DNA of 64,000 nt from NCBI GenBank assembly GCA_032719365.1, contig CM064874.1:30366716-30430715 (forward strand), written 5' to 3'. Under the pieces are notes generated by a model. The model was not told the origin of the DNA. It made no database searches and was given only the letters and a program-made list of their open reading frames with translations. This DNA comes from Prinsepia uniflora. Lineage: Eukaryota; Streptophyta; Magnoliopsida; Rosales; Rosaceae. The position numbers and the translations under genes are program-made. Shown in pieces: positions 1 to 12,651 of this stretch (positions are counted from its first letter, which is position 1; each line of letters begins with the position of its first letter).

Positions 1-785
1 CAGAGCTCACCACCCCGTTCTTTCCTCACTATTCCCTCACCAAGCTCTCAACTTCCTCATATCACACACACTCGAACTTAAAGCCTCACTCACCCTGGAC
101 ATTAATCGAATACCCCACTATCTCTCTGTTCTCTCCTTTGAACAACTAACCGACCATTTTAAAATTGGCTCAAACCTTGTAGAATTAGGCAGAAGCCTCT
201 AGGATAACACCAGGTGTCATTCACCCAGTAGACACAGCCCCAAAATATCCAATTAATTTAGCCCATGTGTCCTCATCCAGTTTGCACAAATCCCAAAGTG
301 AAAAAGACTAAAATACCCCTAATTGTCCAATTTACGATTTTACCCTTCACTTCCTAGACCCGTATCTCACTCGTCCGATGTCCGATGAAGGCATTCCGCC
401 TATCGTTGTACTCAGGACGTCGAGATCTAACTAACGGTCCTTGGTTTGCGTGAAGAAACCATGTCATACAAAAAGTCAACTAATGCCCCTCTTTTAACCA
501 AATTACGGAAGTGCCCTTAACCTTCCGAACATCAGAATTTCCTCCTCGGATGTCGGAATCGGGTGTGCCACCTGTCTATGAACTCGTGACGACCCGAACT
601 ACGTCACGGTCATCGGTCAAAGTCAATTTGACTGCCCAAACTAAAAGTCAACTTTTTGCCCATTCCGAGGGCAAAATCGTCATTCTGTACCGACAGTCCA
701 AACGTAGCCAACTAATTAATGATTTACCTTACTAATCCGTCATTAACTGCTAACCTAATCCCAACGCCCGAGACGGGTCGTTACA
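1..785 (-). mobile_element. Partial long LTR, minus strand, cut by window start
   Basis: The right edge at 785 reads as the start of a minus-strand LTR (TGTAACGACCCG in sense). The sequence matches the right end of solo LTR L (about 42870-43642) through most of its length, including two copies of a promoter module with a 172 bp period (CCTATC near 399 and CCTGTC near 571). An inverted pair of TGACG-type half sites lies at 587-606. The DNA to the right (from 786) lacks the C-rich reverse complement of a polypurine tract, so this is more likely a solo LTR or a 5' LTR than a 3' LTR. The left end lies outside the window, so no TSD can be tested. There is no coding content; small ORFs here are shadows of the LTR. 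Confidence 0.8.
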
Positions 786-924
786 TTTCGAGGAGGCACG
801 AATGCTTCTTTGACACTCACTCCCGAACTTGGAGCACGTTGGTGAGGGTATTAGGTATCTATTGGTAGTAAGTAGTATATGATCATCAAATTTAGTTTCC
901 CATGCTCTAAGCGCCCACTGTTGG

Positions 925-1370
925 GTGAAATGTGGTCGGTTTCACAGGTCAGGTTTTACCCAACTCTCAAAAAACGCATCGTTTTTAACTCAAATGGCTT
1001 TTGCCACCTGGACGTCATCGTCCAGATGTCGGCCAGCACACCTCAACTTTCGTGTCCCTTCGAACTTTTTGGATCGGGGTGTGTCACCACTGATGCTTTT
1101 GGGAAGGCAATTCATGAGGATAGCAAGAGCAAAGGTAGATGTGTTCAATGGAACTTTAACCATGGAAGTTGATAAATAGGATATAGGGTTCAAATTTTTT
1201 GATGTAATAAGGTATCCTAGTTCGAGTACTCTTACTACTTTTTCTGTTGATGTGTGTGATTCTCTTGCACAGAGCCACTTAGATTCCTTACAAGGGGATG
1301 CACCCAATATGGCAACTCATGAAGGAGTAGAGCTAACTCGACTTAAGGATGGCGTGCTTGTTAAGGATTT
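925..1370 (+). pseudogene. Retropepsin (protease) C-terminal remnant of gypsy pol
   Basis: The frame of 925-1179 reads ...PLMLLGRQFMRIARAKVDVF then NGTLTMEVDK and a stop. This corresponds to the segment of Athila/Tat proteases that normally reads as L-LGRPF followed by a K-ID-GTLTMEF block. After the stop the reading continues in the same sense (FDVIRYPSSS...VDVCDSLAQ), matching the usual sequence downstream of the protease. The catalytic DTG/DSG triad is not visible upstream, and 786-1040 is not recognisable as gag. Stops and frame changes make it inactive. Confidence 0.65.
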
Positions 1371-1609
1371 GGAGAATGAGTGAGACCCTCGCATTCTCAA
1401 AGTGGCGGCGGCCTTAAATGAGGCGCCAAAGTACATAAGTTCCTCTAAACCTTTGTCTATTTTTGGTTATTACTAACAAAACCGCACCTTCAGTTGTTCA
1501 GGTCCTAGTTCTTGAGCTTAAAGTTCTACATGGGAGGAGACTTTGCTAGTTAATGTGTCCTCATCATTGAGAGAGACGCATGAGGATCAGTTGATAAGAC
1601 TTTCCCTTG

Positions 1610-1905
1610 CCATTCATTGTTCAAATGGTTGAGAGGTTAGCCGAAAATTCTTTGTACTATTTTCTAGATGGATATTCAGGTTAGAATCAAATTTGCATAT
1701 CCCAGAATGAACAAGAAAATAAGACTTTCACTTGTCCTTTTGGCTCTTTTGCGTATAGGATAATCTTGTTCAGCTTATCCAATGCTCCAGGTACCTTGCA
1801 GAGACGTATTCTTTCTATTTTTTTTCTTAATATATGGAAAATATAATTGAGGTTTTTATGGATGATTCAAGTGTCTTTGGTGAAATTTTTGATGCATGCT
1901 TAGAA
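1610..1905 (+). pseudogene. Reverse transcriptase fragment (Athila-like)
   Basis: The frame beginning at 1661 gives FLDGYSG, a stop, NQICISQ..., then TFTCPFGSFAYR and LSNAPGTLQRR. This is the RT finger/palm core, which in Athila reads as TTFTCPFGTFAYRR-P-GLCNAP. A run of T residues near 1816-1828 causes a frameshift, after which MENIIEVFMDD is read with the catalytic Met-Asp-Asp at 1858-1866. The segment then ends at a stop (1906-1908). RT thumb, RNase H and the integrase zinc-binding N-terminus are missing, because integrase core sequence starts immediately after. Inactive. Confidence 0.8.
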
Positions 1906-1911
1906 TAGTCT

Positions 1912-2680
1912 TTGGGGATAGATTTTATGGGACCATTTCCTTCTTCTAATAGGCATCTTTATATTTTACTTGCTATGGATTATGTGTCAAAGTGGGTGGA
2001 GGCTAAAGCCACCCAGACTAATAACTCTAAAGCTGTTGCAGATTTCCTGAAGACTAACATCTTTTCTAGGTTTGGAATACCACACGTTTTGATAAGCAAT
2101 GTTGGGAGTCACTCGTTGCTAAAAATATATAGTGTTACCCACAAGGTATCCACACCATACCATCCTCAATTTAGTGGAATGGCTGAGGTACGTAACAAAG
2201 AAGTTAAGAAGATATTGGAGATAACAGTGGCTTTAAAGCACAGACATTGGAGTCAATGTCTCGATGATGCATTGTGGGCATATCGGATGGCTTACAAGAC
2301 ACCAATATGGAGGTCGCCCTACAAATTGGTCTCTGGAAAAGCATACCACCTTCCACTGGATTTAGAGCATAAAGGATGGTGGGCCGTCAAGAAATTCAAT
2401 ATGGCTTTATATGAGGCAGGTTTGCATCGAAAGCTCCAGTCGAGAAGCTTGAGGAAATCTGGAATGATGGATTTGAGAGCGCTCTGATCTACAAGGAGAA
2501 GACAAAGGCGTTTCATGATAAGAAAATCAAGAGCAAAACATTCAACACTGCCCCAAAATTTTTGTTATTCAATTCACGACTTAAACTTTTTCCTAGTAAG
2601 TTAAGTTCTAGGTGGGTAGGTCCTTGTGTTAATGTGTTTGCTCATGGAGCTATGTAGATAAAAAGCATGGAAATAAGAAA
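1912..2680 (+). pseudogene. Integrase core and C-terminal remnant (Athila-like, catalytic Asp lost)
   Basis: The 191-codon open stretch 1912-2487 starts at a TTG directly after a stop, so it is not a genuine protein start. It reads GIDFMGPFPSSNRHLYILLA, then the YVSKWVEA block, then THKVSTPYHPQFSG and EVRNKEVK, the rve integrase core. The first catalytic Asp is residue 4. The second Asp is replaced by Asn at residue 63 (codon 2098-2100, in LISN). The Glu is residue 92, leaving 28 residues between positions two and three instead of the usual 35, so about seven residues are deleted. After a stop and frame change the C-terminal part continues to about 2680 (YKEKTKAFHDKKI, LFNSRLKLFPSKL, RWVGPC). 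The protein would not be catalytic. It is a relic of a Ty3/gypsy element, best matched to the Athila lineage by wording. Confidence 0.88.
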
Positions 2681-3339
2681 CGATTTCAAGGTAAATGGCC
2701 ACAGCTTAAAGCCTTAACCTAACAATGATAATAATGGAGGGAAAAACAGATACGACAAGGCTAAAAAATGATCACTACAATCTAAATTCAGTGGCAAATG
2801 AGAGGTGCTTGAGTGTTTATGACTTGTAGTAGATAATGTATGATAAAATGGTATAGAAATGAGCATGCTAAAATAAGTGATAGGGCCTGAACCTAAAAAC
2901 ACCTCGAAAGCCATACTCGGGCTCTGCCCTCAACTGAAAAGTAATACAAACTACCGAGATTGTCCCCAACACTCGTCAGACAAGAGATACTTGTACTCTT
3001 GCTAACTCATGCCTCTACCTTTCAAGAAACTTTGATTCTCGTGCAATGGTCGTAGAGGGTTTTAAAACCAAGAAAACGTGTGAGTGGACGTAAAATAAAT
3101 ATTTTAAAAACATAGTTTTGGAAACACAAACGAAAACATAAGTAATTAACCTCAACAAAACGGTTAATAATCACGAAACCTCGAAATACGTGCAAACAGT
3201 AGAAAATCCAGAAATACCTTAAATCAAGGGAATCGTAAACCATATCAAAGTACCATAACCACAACAATACATATTCAACCAATCCTCGATGCCTATAAGC
3301 CAAATCATCATATCATAGTTGCACTGCCGGTAGGCCAAA

Positions 3340-3600
3340 TTACTCAGGAATACGGAGCCCAGCTCGACGTCTGAGTCACGATCCCAGCCTCAGGAATATA
3401 AAACCTTATCTTGACGTCTAAGACTACTCACAGTCTCAGGAATACGGAGCATTACCTCAACATCTGAGACCAACCCATCACAATGCTAATCTCAAAATAC
3501 GGAGCATTACCTCAACATCCAAGATCGATCCATCACAATGCCAATCATGGGAATACAGCGCATTACCTCAATGTCCGCGACGACCCAACCAATCAGCATC
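3340..3600 (-). repeat. Degenerate tandem units inside solo LTR K
   Basis: Units of about 55-65 bp contain CTCAGGAATACGGAGC and CATTACCTCAACATC-type phrases; the last three copies (about 3425-3590) are the most alike. One unit contains the inverted repeat GAGC-CCA-GCTC at 3355-3365, which in the sense of the LTR is a TGG-triloop hairpin. It occupies the same relative place as the arrays in other LTR families of the window. Confidence 0.6.
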
Positions 3601-3615
3601 ACGATGAGGGTTTTC

Positions 3616-3618
<3 letters not shown>

Positions 3619-3670
<52 letters not shown>
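3619..3670. repeat. (AC)26 microsatellite
   Basis: Uninterrupted AC dinucleotides, 26 copies, inside solo LTR K and immediately followed by an AT run. Confidence 0.97.

Positions 3671-3672
<2 letters not shown>

Positions 3673-3700
<28 letters not shown>
3673..3700. repeat. (AT)14 microsatellite
   Basis: Pure AT dinucleotides, 14 copies, separated from the preceding AC run by AG. The AC-to-AT compound structure suggests expansion from a common seed. Confidence 0.97.
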
Positions 3701-3705
<5 letters not shown>

Positions 3706-4800
3706 CACAAATGATGAGAAAACACATATTTATAACTCATATCAATTCCAAAACCAAATCCATAATCCAGATTGTGCAAAACACAACATATATGAATTTC
3801 TCATAAAACGTGCATTAAATAATTATCGTAAAGTCCTCCAAAAAACATTGTTATCCTGAAACACATTTTAATAACACGAATAAAATATTTCCCACCAGAA
3901 GCACAATTCAAAAATCTAGGCCTAAGACTAAAATACAACTCGAACATAACCTCGTAAAACACGCCATTTAAATAATCCATAAAATCACCAAAATTCATAT
4001 AAAATCTGATTCACTCAAATATCATTAAAATCACATAGAAAACCACTTAAAGAAATTAAATATGCATGCATAAGGAGTTTAAGAAAGAAAGGGTCCACTC
4101 ATACTTGGTCCATGCGTTCGAGAACCGACTTGTACGCCTTTTCGTAATTCCTGAAACTTTTCCCACTTGTCATAATTCACTTTTAGGGTCATTAATTATC
4201 CCAAATAACTCTGACTTTGGACCCTTAATTTTTTTGGGATTTTTAAATGAAGCATAATCAACCCCTAAACCTTCAGACCACCAAAACTACCCCAAAATGG
4301 TGTCCGATCGACCCGAAACCTAAGCCATTAGATTTGTAACATTGAAAACTACAAGAAGTCTGTTGGACAAAAAATAAGATACACTGGGACGCGCCGACAT
4401 AAGTGGTCGTGCATGGTGCCTATATGCCATTAATATTCAGCAATCTTGTTGCGTCGAATTTTCTCTAAAGTAGGCTAGGAAAGGATCCATAATCTCAAAA
4501 CCGTAAGAACGTACCTCAAAAGCAAGGTGATCAATCTTCACCTCACAGCCAGATTTGCAGTCCCTCCCTTGCTGCTTCTCACCTTCAAACATTCGTTCTC
4601 TCTTCTTAGATTAGTCTTAGGGATTCAATCATCACTCTTTGGTCCTTGGTTACATGCCAGAAATTCTCCAGCCAGCTGCTTGATTCATGGCCAAATGCTT
4701 GGCTTACGGGTTTTGGTTCAGAGTTCAACCCAGCTAGCACTCCTCATGTCCTCTCTTCCTCCTTTTCTTTCCATTATGATCTCACCTTCACCCTGACCAT

Positions 4801-5012
<212 letters not shown>

Positions 5013-5992
5013 CTAGAGTGGTGAGTCGGTGGAAGGAAAGAATATCAGGCCTTTCTAGAACTTGACACATGTCAAAATCCAACAACATCACATTTTCAAA
5101 TTACCAATTTATCCCTGAAGGCAAAATTACCAAAATACCCTTGATCATTTGAAACCCCTAGTAACCTCATTTGACCTCCAATTTTCGCGTACAACCAGTC
5201 TATGGACTCAGGAAATTGAGACCTTCATATTGGTCTTTTCAGAATGTCCAAAAAATACTCGGGGTCAAAAGTCAACGTTTTACCTTCTAGGGGAAAAATT
5301 GTAATTTCAATAAAATTTTCCAAATTTTATTTTCCTCGAATATTCGAGTCGTTACATTAAGTGTGAATCATATGAACCATATGTGAGCTTTAGAACTATA
5401 TATACAACTTTGGTGAGTGATTCATAAGTTCTTCGTTTAAGTTGTTATACAAATGCCTCATTACTACTTGCCATAACTTTTAATGAACTCTAGAATGCTA
5501 AAACTCACTTTTGTGTGGTTATAAAAGATTATTATTCTATAAACACTCTGACTTTGGACATGACTAAGGCATTAGGTTAGGACCACATATCCATACATCC
5601 AAGAGTCCCTATTTGTGCATACGAGTTGCGACCCTCTTAGTTTTAGCCCCTTTGAGCCCTCATTAAGCTTTCGTTCATCACCATAAATATCTAAACGCTT
5701 GAGCTTAGTATAGACAACATTTGCCCTTATTTAAAAGACTCAGTTGAAGACATGAAGATGGCGTGAAAAAAAGCTTGAAATATTGTTATATTGTTATACA
5801 TTTTCGTCTATTTTGAAATATTGTTATACATAGAATTACCTTGATTAAAAAAATGAGAAAAATAGCTTAAAAAATAATGAAAGAATAATGATTTTGAGTC
5901 TCTCAAAGAGCAATAAGGTTTGATTATGTCAAAGTTTGAGTTAAGACCTTTATACATGTGAATTCGGAGATAGAGAAGAATTGAAGGCCTAA

Positions 5993-8467
5993 TGTGACAA
6001 CTCGGACCTTTGAGGAAAGAATGGTTGGGAAAAGTAGGTAAAAGACGATTTTTCCCTTGGTAGAGTTAAAATGTTGACTTTTTGATATGGTTGACTCACA
6101 GACATTTCAAGGGATGATGTTACGACCTAGAGTTTTTGAGGTGTATTTTGGTCATTTTCCACTCGTAGGGAAATTTGGCTTTTTCACCCTATAGAAATTT
6201 CTAGGGGATCAACCAGGGGTTGCCAAGTGTCCTTGATCACATTGGGGAGTGTGTCACGACCTCACTTGTGGGTATTTGTGTGTGTGTTTAGTTATGGTGG
6301 TCAGTCAAGCGGAATAAGGAAAGACAACAAAGAAATAGGGAGTAGAGAAGAAAGAAACAAAGAAGAGAAACAAAAGGAAGTGAAGAGAGGAAGTTGAGAG
6401 AGGTTGTAAGCTTGAAAAAGAGAGAGTGATCGAGAAGAAAGGAGAAACCGAGAGGGGGAGAATGGAAAATTTGAAGAGGCTGTGGCACCTAGATTTTCTT
6501 TGGAAGAAACTTAAAACTGATATTCCAAGAAAGTTCTATGAGTTCTTACGAACCTTCACAGTCTATAGGAAGAAGATTTTGATGTGAAACTAGCCTGAAA
6601 ACCAAAACTGAATTTTGAAGAAATTTTCGAAGGCCAAGTATGAGTTTTTAGTTGTTTTCCTCCGTTTCTAAATTGATAGAATTGGTCTAGGGATTGGTAC
6701 GAAGAGATTGGTCAAAAAATGGAAGAAAAATGAGTGAAAAATGAGTGATTTGGCACTGGGTCGACCTGTTGGGTCGAAAAACCCGAAACCAGAGGTTTAG
6801 GTCGACCCTTCATGAGGTACGATGATGATGTGGCAATAGTGATGTGGCAAGCCATGTGCTAGTGGGGTTCTGACAGCTCTTGACGTGTTAGATGATGTGG
6901 TAGGCGTTGTGGATGCCATGTGAGAGTTGTTAGCATATGTGGTAGCCACATCACCAGTCACTATAGCCGCACGTGTGAGCGCATGGTTGCGCGTGATTTG
7001 GCCGCCAGACTTAGGGTTTTTGACAGGGCGACACATGTCCGATAGTTTTTGACCTTTTGAATCCAATTGTGGTGTTTTTGAGGCGATCAGACACTAGCTC
7101 GATGGGTTTTTAAGGGTTTTTATTCTATTCCCCATGTTTAAAATCTGTAAAAAAATATTATTTAACTCACGGGACTTAGGGTTTTCTTCGTGGGCCTACA
7201 TCGTTTATATCCTAGGAACTATAATTTTGACAGGAGATAACGTTCTCGAATTTTAAGAAGCATGCAATGTGGTTTGACCACATGTAAGGTACGTGTGGAT
7301 GGACTTTCTTTTCCGTAAACCCTATGCATGCATTTTTATATGGTTTATGTGATTTATTATGTTAATTTCTTGATGGTTATTTATGTACAATTTTTATGGA
7401 TTTTGTGGTGATTTTATGGTAATTATAACTTTGCATGTTTTATGAGGAATTGCTATATTGTGTTATGATTTATCACTGAGTTTTGGAAAATGGTTTTATA
7501 ATCGATATATCATGTTTATATGATTTTGATGGTGTTTGGTGAAATGGAATTTTACATGATTTTCCAAAATATTTTAATGGCTCGTTTTACGCAGTTTGCC
7601 TTGATGTGTGATTTAGGCTTAGGCTCCAATATCAGATTCGGTTTTGGTCTTTTAACTGGATTTTGGATGTGAATTTGAAATATTAAATGCTTATTATATC
7701 ATTCTAGATATATTACTATGCTTGATGTGATTGTAGAAGCCCTCCTCGAGATGTCGATTGGTTGGACGGTCTTGGAGCGTGACTAGTGTGTAGTTTCTGA
7801 CATCAAGCCTGGGGCTCCAATAGTTCCTGAGACTAGGACCGTGTCTCAGACATCAAGCATGTGGCTCCGGTAGTTCCTGAGTTGGTCAACACTCGGACAT
7901 CGTGTTTGGGGCCCAGTTAGTTCCTAAGTGATATTAACCTATCGATAGTGCACATTGACATGATGATTCAGCTTGCAGGCACAGAGGTTGGGTCAGTTGA
8001 TATGGTTGGCTGATTTGATTTGTCGGCGGGTGTAGTGTGATCGTTATGGGTATGTACTGGAATGATCGTGTTGATGTTGATATTTTATCTAGTTTTTGTG
8101 GTTTCCTTGGTCTATGTTATTACTGGATTTCTGTATTACTAGACGTATTTCATGATTGTTTTTTTATTATTAAATTTGATGCATGCATAGTTTTAATAAA
8201 CGGAGGGAAATTCATATATTTTCTCAAACTATGTTTTTTCAAAACCTTTATTTTCGTCCACTCACACACTTTATTAGTTTTGAAACCTTCCAGGGTTGTT
8301 GCATAGGAATCGAGGTTTCTTATAGATTAAAGGCATGCACTTACTAGTATACAAATATAACTTTTTTAACAAGGTTCATGGGTATACTTGGTATTTTAGA
8401 TTACCTATCGGACATGAGAAGGACCCTAATTCGGTATATAAGGTGTTTTCCAGGTTGGGTCCTATCA
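5993..8467 (+). mobile_element. 5' LTR of element I (2475 bp)
   Basis: Starts TGTGACAACTCGGACC and ends TCCTATCA three bases before the PBS. It contains TTGAC-bearing U3 sequence near 6073 and 6085, and a purine-rich transcribed-leader-like region (6300-6480). A hairpin array lies at about 7780-7940 (for example AGCC-TGG-GGCT at 7806-7816). A GTCCACTCACAC block lies near 8257, shared in type with the other LTRs. It is AT-rich with few CpG sites, consistent with long exposure to methylation-driven decay. Confidence 0.8.
7780..7945 (+). repeat. Hairpin-type repeat array in LTR of element I
   Basis: Three related units built on CAGACATCAAGC...GGCTCC...TAGTTCCTGAG. The first contains the perfect inverted repeat AGCC-TGG-GGCT (7806-7816). 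A diverged version occurs in the second LTR copy at about 27600-27820, with more units and an extra duplication of the phrase GACTAGGTCTCCCTAGTTCC. Confidence 0.65.
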
Positions 8468-8470
8468 ACT

Positions 8471-8482
8471 TGGTATCAGAGC
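8471..8482 (+). promoter_or_regulatory. Primer-binding site, initiator Met tRNA type
   Basis: TGGTATCAGAGC, the complement of the 3' end of plant initiator Met tRNA, three bases after the LTR end. It primes minus-strand DNA synthesis in the element and fixes the LTR boundary at 8467. Confidence 0.9.
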
Positions 8483-9063
8483 ATGGGTTCTGATATGTAC
8501 TTGAAATTATCCTACCTCCACAATGTGGACCTCGTGCATGGCCTGGTAGTGAGACGAGAATAGTAGCCTCGGGGTAGTTTTAAGGCTGGACTTGAATTGG
8601 TTGTTTGAGATACGTGTTGCTAATGCAACTCATCTGGAGTCGGTTAAATAAGGGAAAGTTTTCCAAGTAGACCTTTATATGAGTAGGGCGGTAATATGTG
8701 GATAATTTTGTTATTGGGATTCACTTATACCTTACTACACATAGGGAATTAGTGAAGGTATATTGATTACCCTTGACCTGTGATAAGGAACTTTATCCTA
8801 ATCGATCATGTGGTATACTTCTGATTCGTGTTCTTTGAATTGGTGATGTAGTTCTTTGGGGATTGAGAGAATATTGTGGAAAGATTGTCTGAATAGAATG
8901 AAAGACTTGTTGAAGGGAACTTGAAAACAAGGAGGAAGAAAAGTCTTGGATATAGAGAACCGTGAAGGAAGTGAATCCGGAAGGCGGTAGGTTCATAATT
9001 TGGGTAATGGTCCATAGGATGGAGTGCCTCATGCTTGGGGTCCCATATCTATGAGTATGTGAT
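8483..9063 (+). other. 5' internal region of element I, noncoding
   Basis: Leader and start of the internal domain, cut by insertion of element O. GTGAT at 9059-9063 is the left TSD copy. No gag-like frame is visible, and the leader lacks the conserved GGTCGAG...GATGTCTC block found in A, E and G, so this is a different family. Confidence 0.6.
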
Positions 9064-11852
9064 TGTCAGGACCCATCCCAATCCCCTCGAGATTAACGCG
9101 GGACGCGCCTGATCCCGTCTTACATGGAGTGTCAGACAAGGGAAAATTCCAACTTTAGCCGCTTGAGGCTTCAGAGTACGCCAGGATCCGGAGGAAGAGT
9201 GTGATGTCTCGGTCTCTGATACAGCTCGCATCCGCGATCAACCTGAAGGGCATTCAAAAAACATTAAAAGTTGTGAGTGGACAAAACAAAGAATTTATAA
9301 AATCATTTTCACAAAAGACATTTATTTATAATTTTCACTAAAAAGCATGCATGCATTCGAAAACCATTTACCAAACCATTATGGCCTTGGTCCAAAATCG
9401 TAATGAAACCAATCATACGGGCCACTGCTCAAATCCATGTGGGACTCAGCCCAAAACCAGTATTTATCATATAATATAACATATACCACATAACCAAGGC
9501 TATAACATAACCAATCTTGTCACGGTTTCCAAAGCTATGCACGAGCTACCCGGGGTCTCAAATCCCAAGTCTCCCCAGGGTCCACCCAGGTGAATGTCCG
9601 CAGATCAATGACCCTCCCTGGGGGTTATAATCCATAAGTCTTCCACCTAGGCCAACGACCCTCCCCGGAGGATAAAATCCATAAAATAATGACGATATAT
9701 GAAAATATATATCGAAAATATTCTCAAAAACTTTCAAAGGATTCATGCCCGGTCCCCATAAATCGTCATGAACCCAGAAATCCATTTAGGGTCCCCAACC
9801 CGAAATCATAAACATAAACGAACTGGCCTCAAGCTCGATATCTCAGGGCCAATCACGATTCCAATCATAGGAATGCGTGCAATCATCCGTCCACGATTGC
9901 TCTCAATCTTGGTATGTCGCCGTGAACAAATCAACAAATGCGACCACCTCTAGATCATGGTGCACCCCTCACCGCTCGATATCCTGAACCGTCAGCACTC
10001 CGAAGTCGAGCCTTTAGTGGGACGTGCATCATGACCTCTCCGGAAAGAACACATCCCAGTCCGGAGGCAAGCGTCGTATAGTCCGTCGCCATGCACATAG
10101 CACTCGCCGCGTGCACAACTCAGACCCGTATGTCAACAATAGAGCCATATGTCCGAGACAAAACAAAATGGGTCTCATGCCCGAGTTTACCTTTTCAAAT
10201 CCAAATCCATTCCATTAAAACCGAAACCACAAATACGTATAAGTATTGTATAAAATCGAAAACCTCGAAATACCTGCAAATACGTAAACACACACAAATG
10301 CACTCATGGCATCACAAAACATGTTCATATAAAACATTTATGCAAGCACCAAATTAGAAAATAAGGTCCACTCACAGACCGTCCGAGCTGCCGCCTCGAT
10401 ACACATGCCATACGGTTCTCCTAGGCCAATCACCGTCACTGGGACTTCCAAACCTGTCCAAATCGTAATATAGGCTTAGTAACTACTTAAATAATCCTTC
10501 ACTAAAGCCCAATATTTTTTCAGAATTTTTAACTATTTTTAAACCCGATCCTAAACCTTCAGACACCCCGAACTATATCAAAAAGATGTCTGATCGACAC
10601 GAAACCAGTCCCAAAATGTTCGTTACATCGAATAGATGATTTCACATGTTGGCAGTTACCCCAAAAGAGGATTCACGTGCCCCCATACGCGGCTTGAGTG
10701 TCCTACACTTGAAAGCCACGCGCGTCTACTGTTTATCCTTGACTTTCAGCTCACTGGTCGGTCCGGTCCAGTCAATGCAACCCGGTCCAAGCGAACCGAT
10801 CGGGTCCATATCTCTGCCATATTTTGTCCTTTTTCAACCATTAGATCTCCTATGGTTTCCTCTCTTCATTTCCAACCTAACAATGTCCTTAAATCCAAGA
10901 AACCAAGCCTAAAACCTATTGGTTCTGAAAACCATTTTGAACCCAAACTTCCATTTTATGTTCAGGGCATAAACAAGGGGTCAAACTCAATCATAAGGGT
11001 CCCAATAGGTTCCTAGGGTCCCTAAAAACATATTACGAGGGTCGATTTGGTTCAACTTGGCCGGAATTTGAATTCGGTGGACAGCCACCGAAAACTTCCC
11101 AGCCGTCGTTCCGGGCTTGCTCAACAGTCCGCAGCCTCCAAAACCTTCTCCTAGACCTACTAACAATCCCCTAAACCCATCCTAACCAACATCTAACTCC
11201 CTTAATGCCTAAAACCCAAAATTGAAAATTGAAACAATATAGGGGTTCATGTTTTTACCTGTTCCCTAGGCCAACGCCGCCGTCCACGGCGGTCCCGTCG
11301 TCGCCCAGCCACCAGTATGTCGTCAGCCTCCCTCTCTTGGCCTCAGCTGAAACAAATGGGGAAGGGTTTGGATTTGGGTTCATCGGGGTGGTTGTTCGAA
11401 GGGGTTCGGGTTTGGTGGGAAATGGAATAGGAAAGGGGGAAATAGATGCATGAAGGAAGGGAAAGGGGCAATGGGTGGGTGACACTTGTCACTCATCCAT
11501 TGGGCCACTTCAAAAGATCTGGGCCCACTTGAGGACAAAAGTCCACTTTTGCCTCGTAAAATGTACTGTTGTGAATAGTACCTCAGAACTTCATTGAACC
11601 GTAACTTTCTCGTCGAATGTCCGAATTCGACGTGCCGCTTGTCTACGGACTCGTATTAACCCGGCCTACGTAACGGTCCTCGGCGCTCAGCCATCAGACC
11701 TCCCAGGTCAAAAGACAACTTTTCACCCTCGTTCAAGGGTAAAATTGTAATTTCACCCCGAATGTCCATTGATCCTCGGCTAAACACCGATTAGTCTCGC
11801 TAATCCATAATTAGTCTTAATTAACCCTTAAGATCAGGGACGGGTCGTTAAA
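9064..11852 (-). mobile_element. 3' LTR of element O (about 2789 bp)
   Basis: In sense it starts TTTAACGACCCG (TG mutated to TT) next to the polypurine tract and ends GGGTCCTGACA at 9064. It contains a single copy of the promoter module (about 11600-11760), unlike A, E, G and L, which have two. The U5 block (+ strand GTGATGTCTCGGTCTCTG...ATCAACCTG at about 9200-9244) is the same as in A, E and G. A repeat region at about 9540-9720 and 9770-9830 carries GACCCTCCC and GGGTCCCCAACCC phrases. Confidence 0.85.
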
Positions 11853-12643
11853 ACCCCCCCTCCTTATATAATTTCGTCCTCGAAATTCAAACCAACCTAA
11901 TTCCACAACAAAACTGTGGAATCCAATCATGTCACCGCACACGGACACTCTCGTGTAAAGGTACACTCCCGACACAGCCACACTTCGACTCGTAAGTCTC
12001 ACTCAAGACAAGTGTCGACGTCTCGCCTGTTACTCAAACAGTTCACAACTGTAATCCATCGTTCATCGGAGTACCAATTCCCCTCTAATATGATCTAAGT
12101 CCACGATCAAGATCGTGACTAGCTGGTAATTCTCGGCTCCACTGCGCTCTAGCTGCGCTACTTTGATCTCGACAAGCTCTTGAGTCCCTATATCGTATAT
12201 CGTGTCACTCTGCGACCTACGCTGAAAACTTGACTTACCCCGAGTCCCAAACTGTCGTTACACTCATCTTGTCAAAACACAATCGACGTCTCACCCATCC
12301 GGGGTGTACACCGGATCCAAATACACCCTACTTGTCTCAGGAGAGAAAACACTCTGCACTGAAGGGTTCCGTTGTCACAGAGGAGTCGCTTCGCAAAGCA
12401 ACTGACCACATCTCGGAATGTGAGTCAATTTTCCAATTTGATTTCCTGTACCCATGTTCTTTCTGTACACCAGCATGCATGTCTGGCTTAGTGTCAGGCA
12501 CTCACGCCAACCCATGCGATCTAATCGAACCACGTCTACCAAGACGCACCATTCGGAATCTCTCTACCACCTCTTCATGACCAAGACAGTACGGCTACAC
12601 TCTCTACATATCCAATCTCAATCTTATCATCTCACAAACTATG
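11853..12643 (-). other. 3' internal region and polypurine tract of element O
   Basis: Directly next to the LTR is a C-run (11854-11865; AAGGAGGGGGGG in sense), the polypurine tract that primes plus-strand synthesis. It is followed by AATTTCGTCCTCGAAATT, the reverse complement of the GAGGACGAAATT block that also precedes the 3' LTRs of A and G. The rest is noncoding and resembles the A internal 3' end (the TGTGGAATC and CTCGTGT phrases). Confidence 0.75.
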
Positions 12644-12651
12644 CTAAGGGA

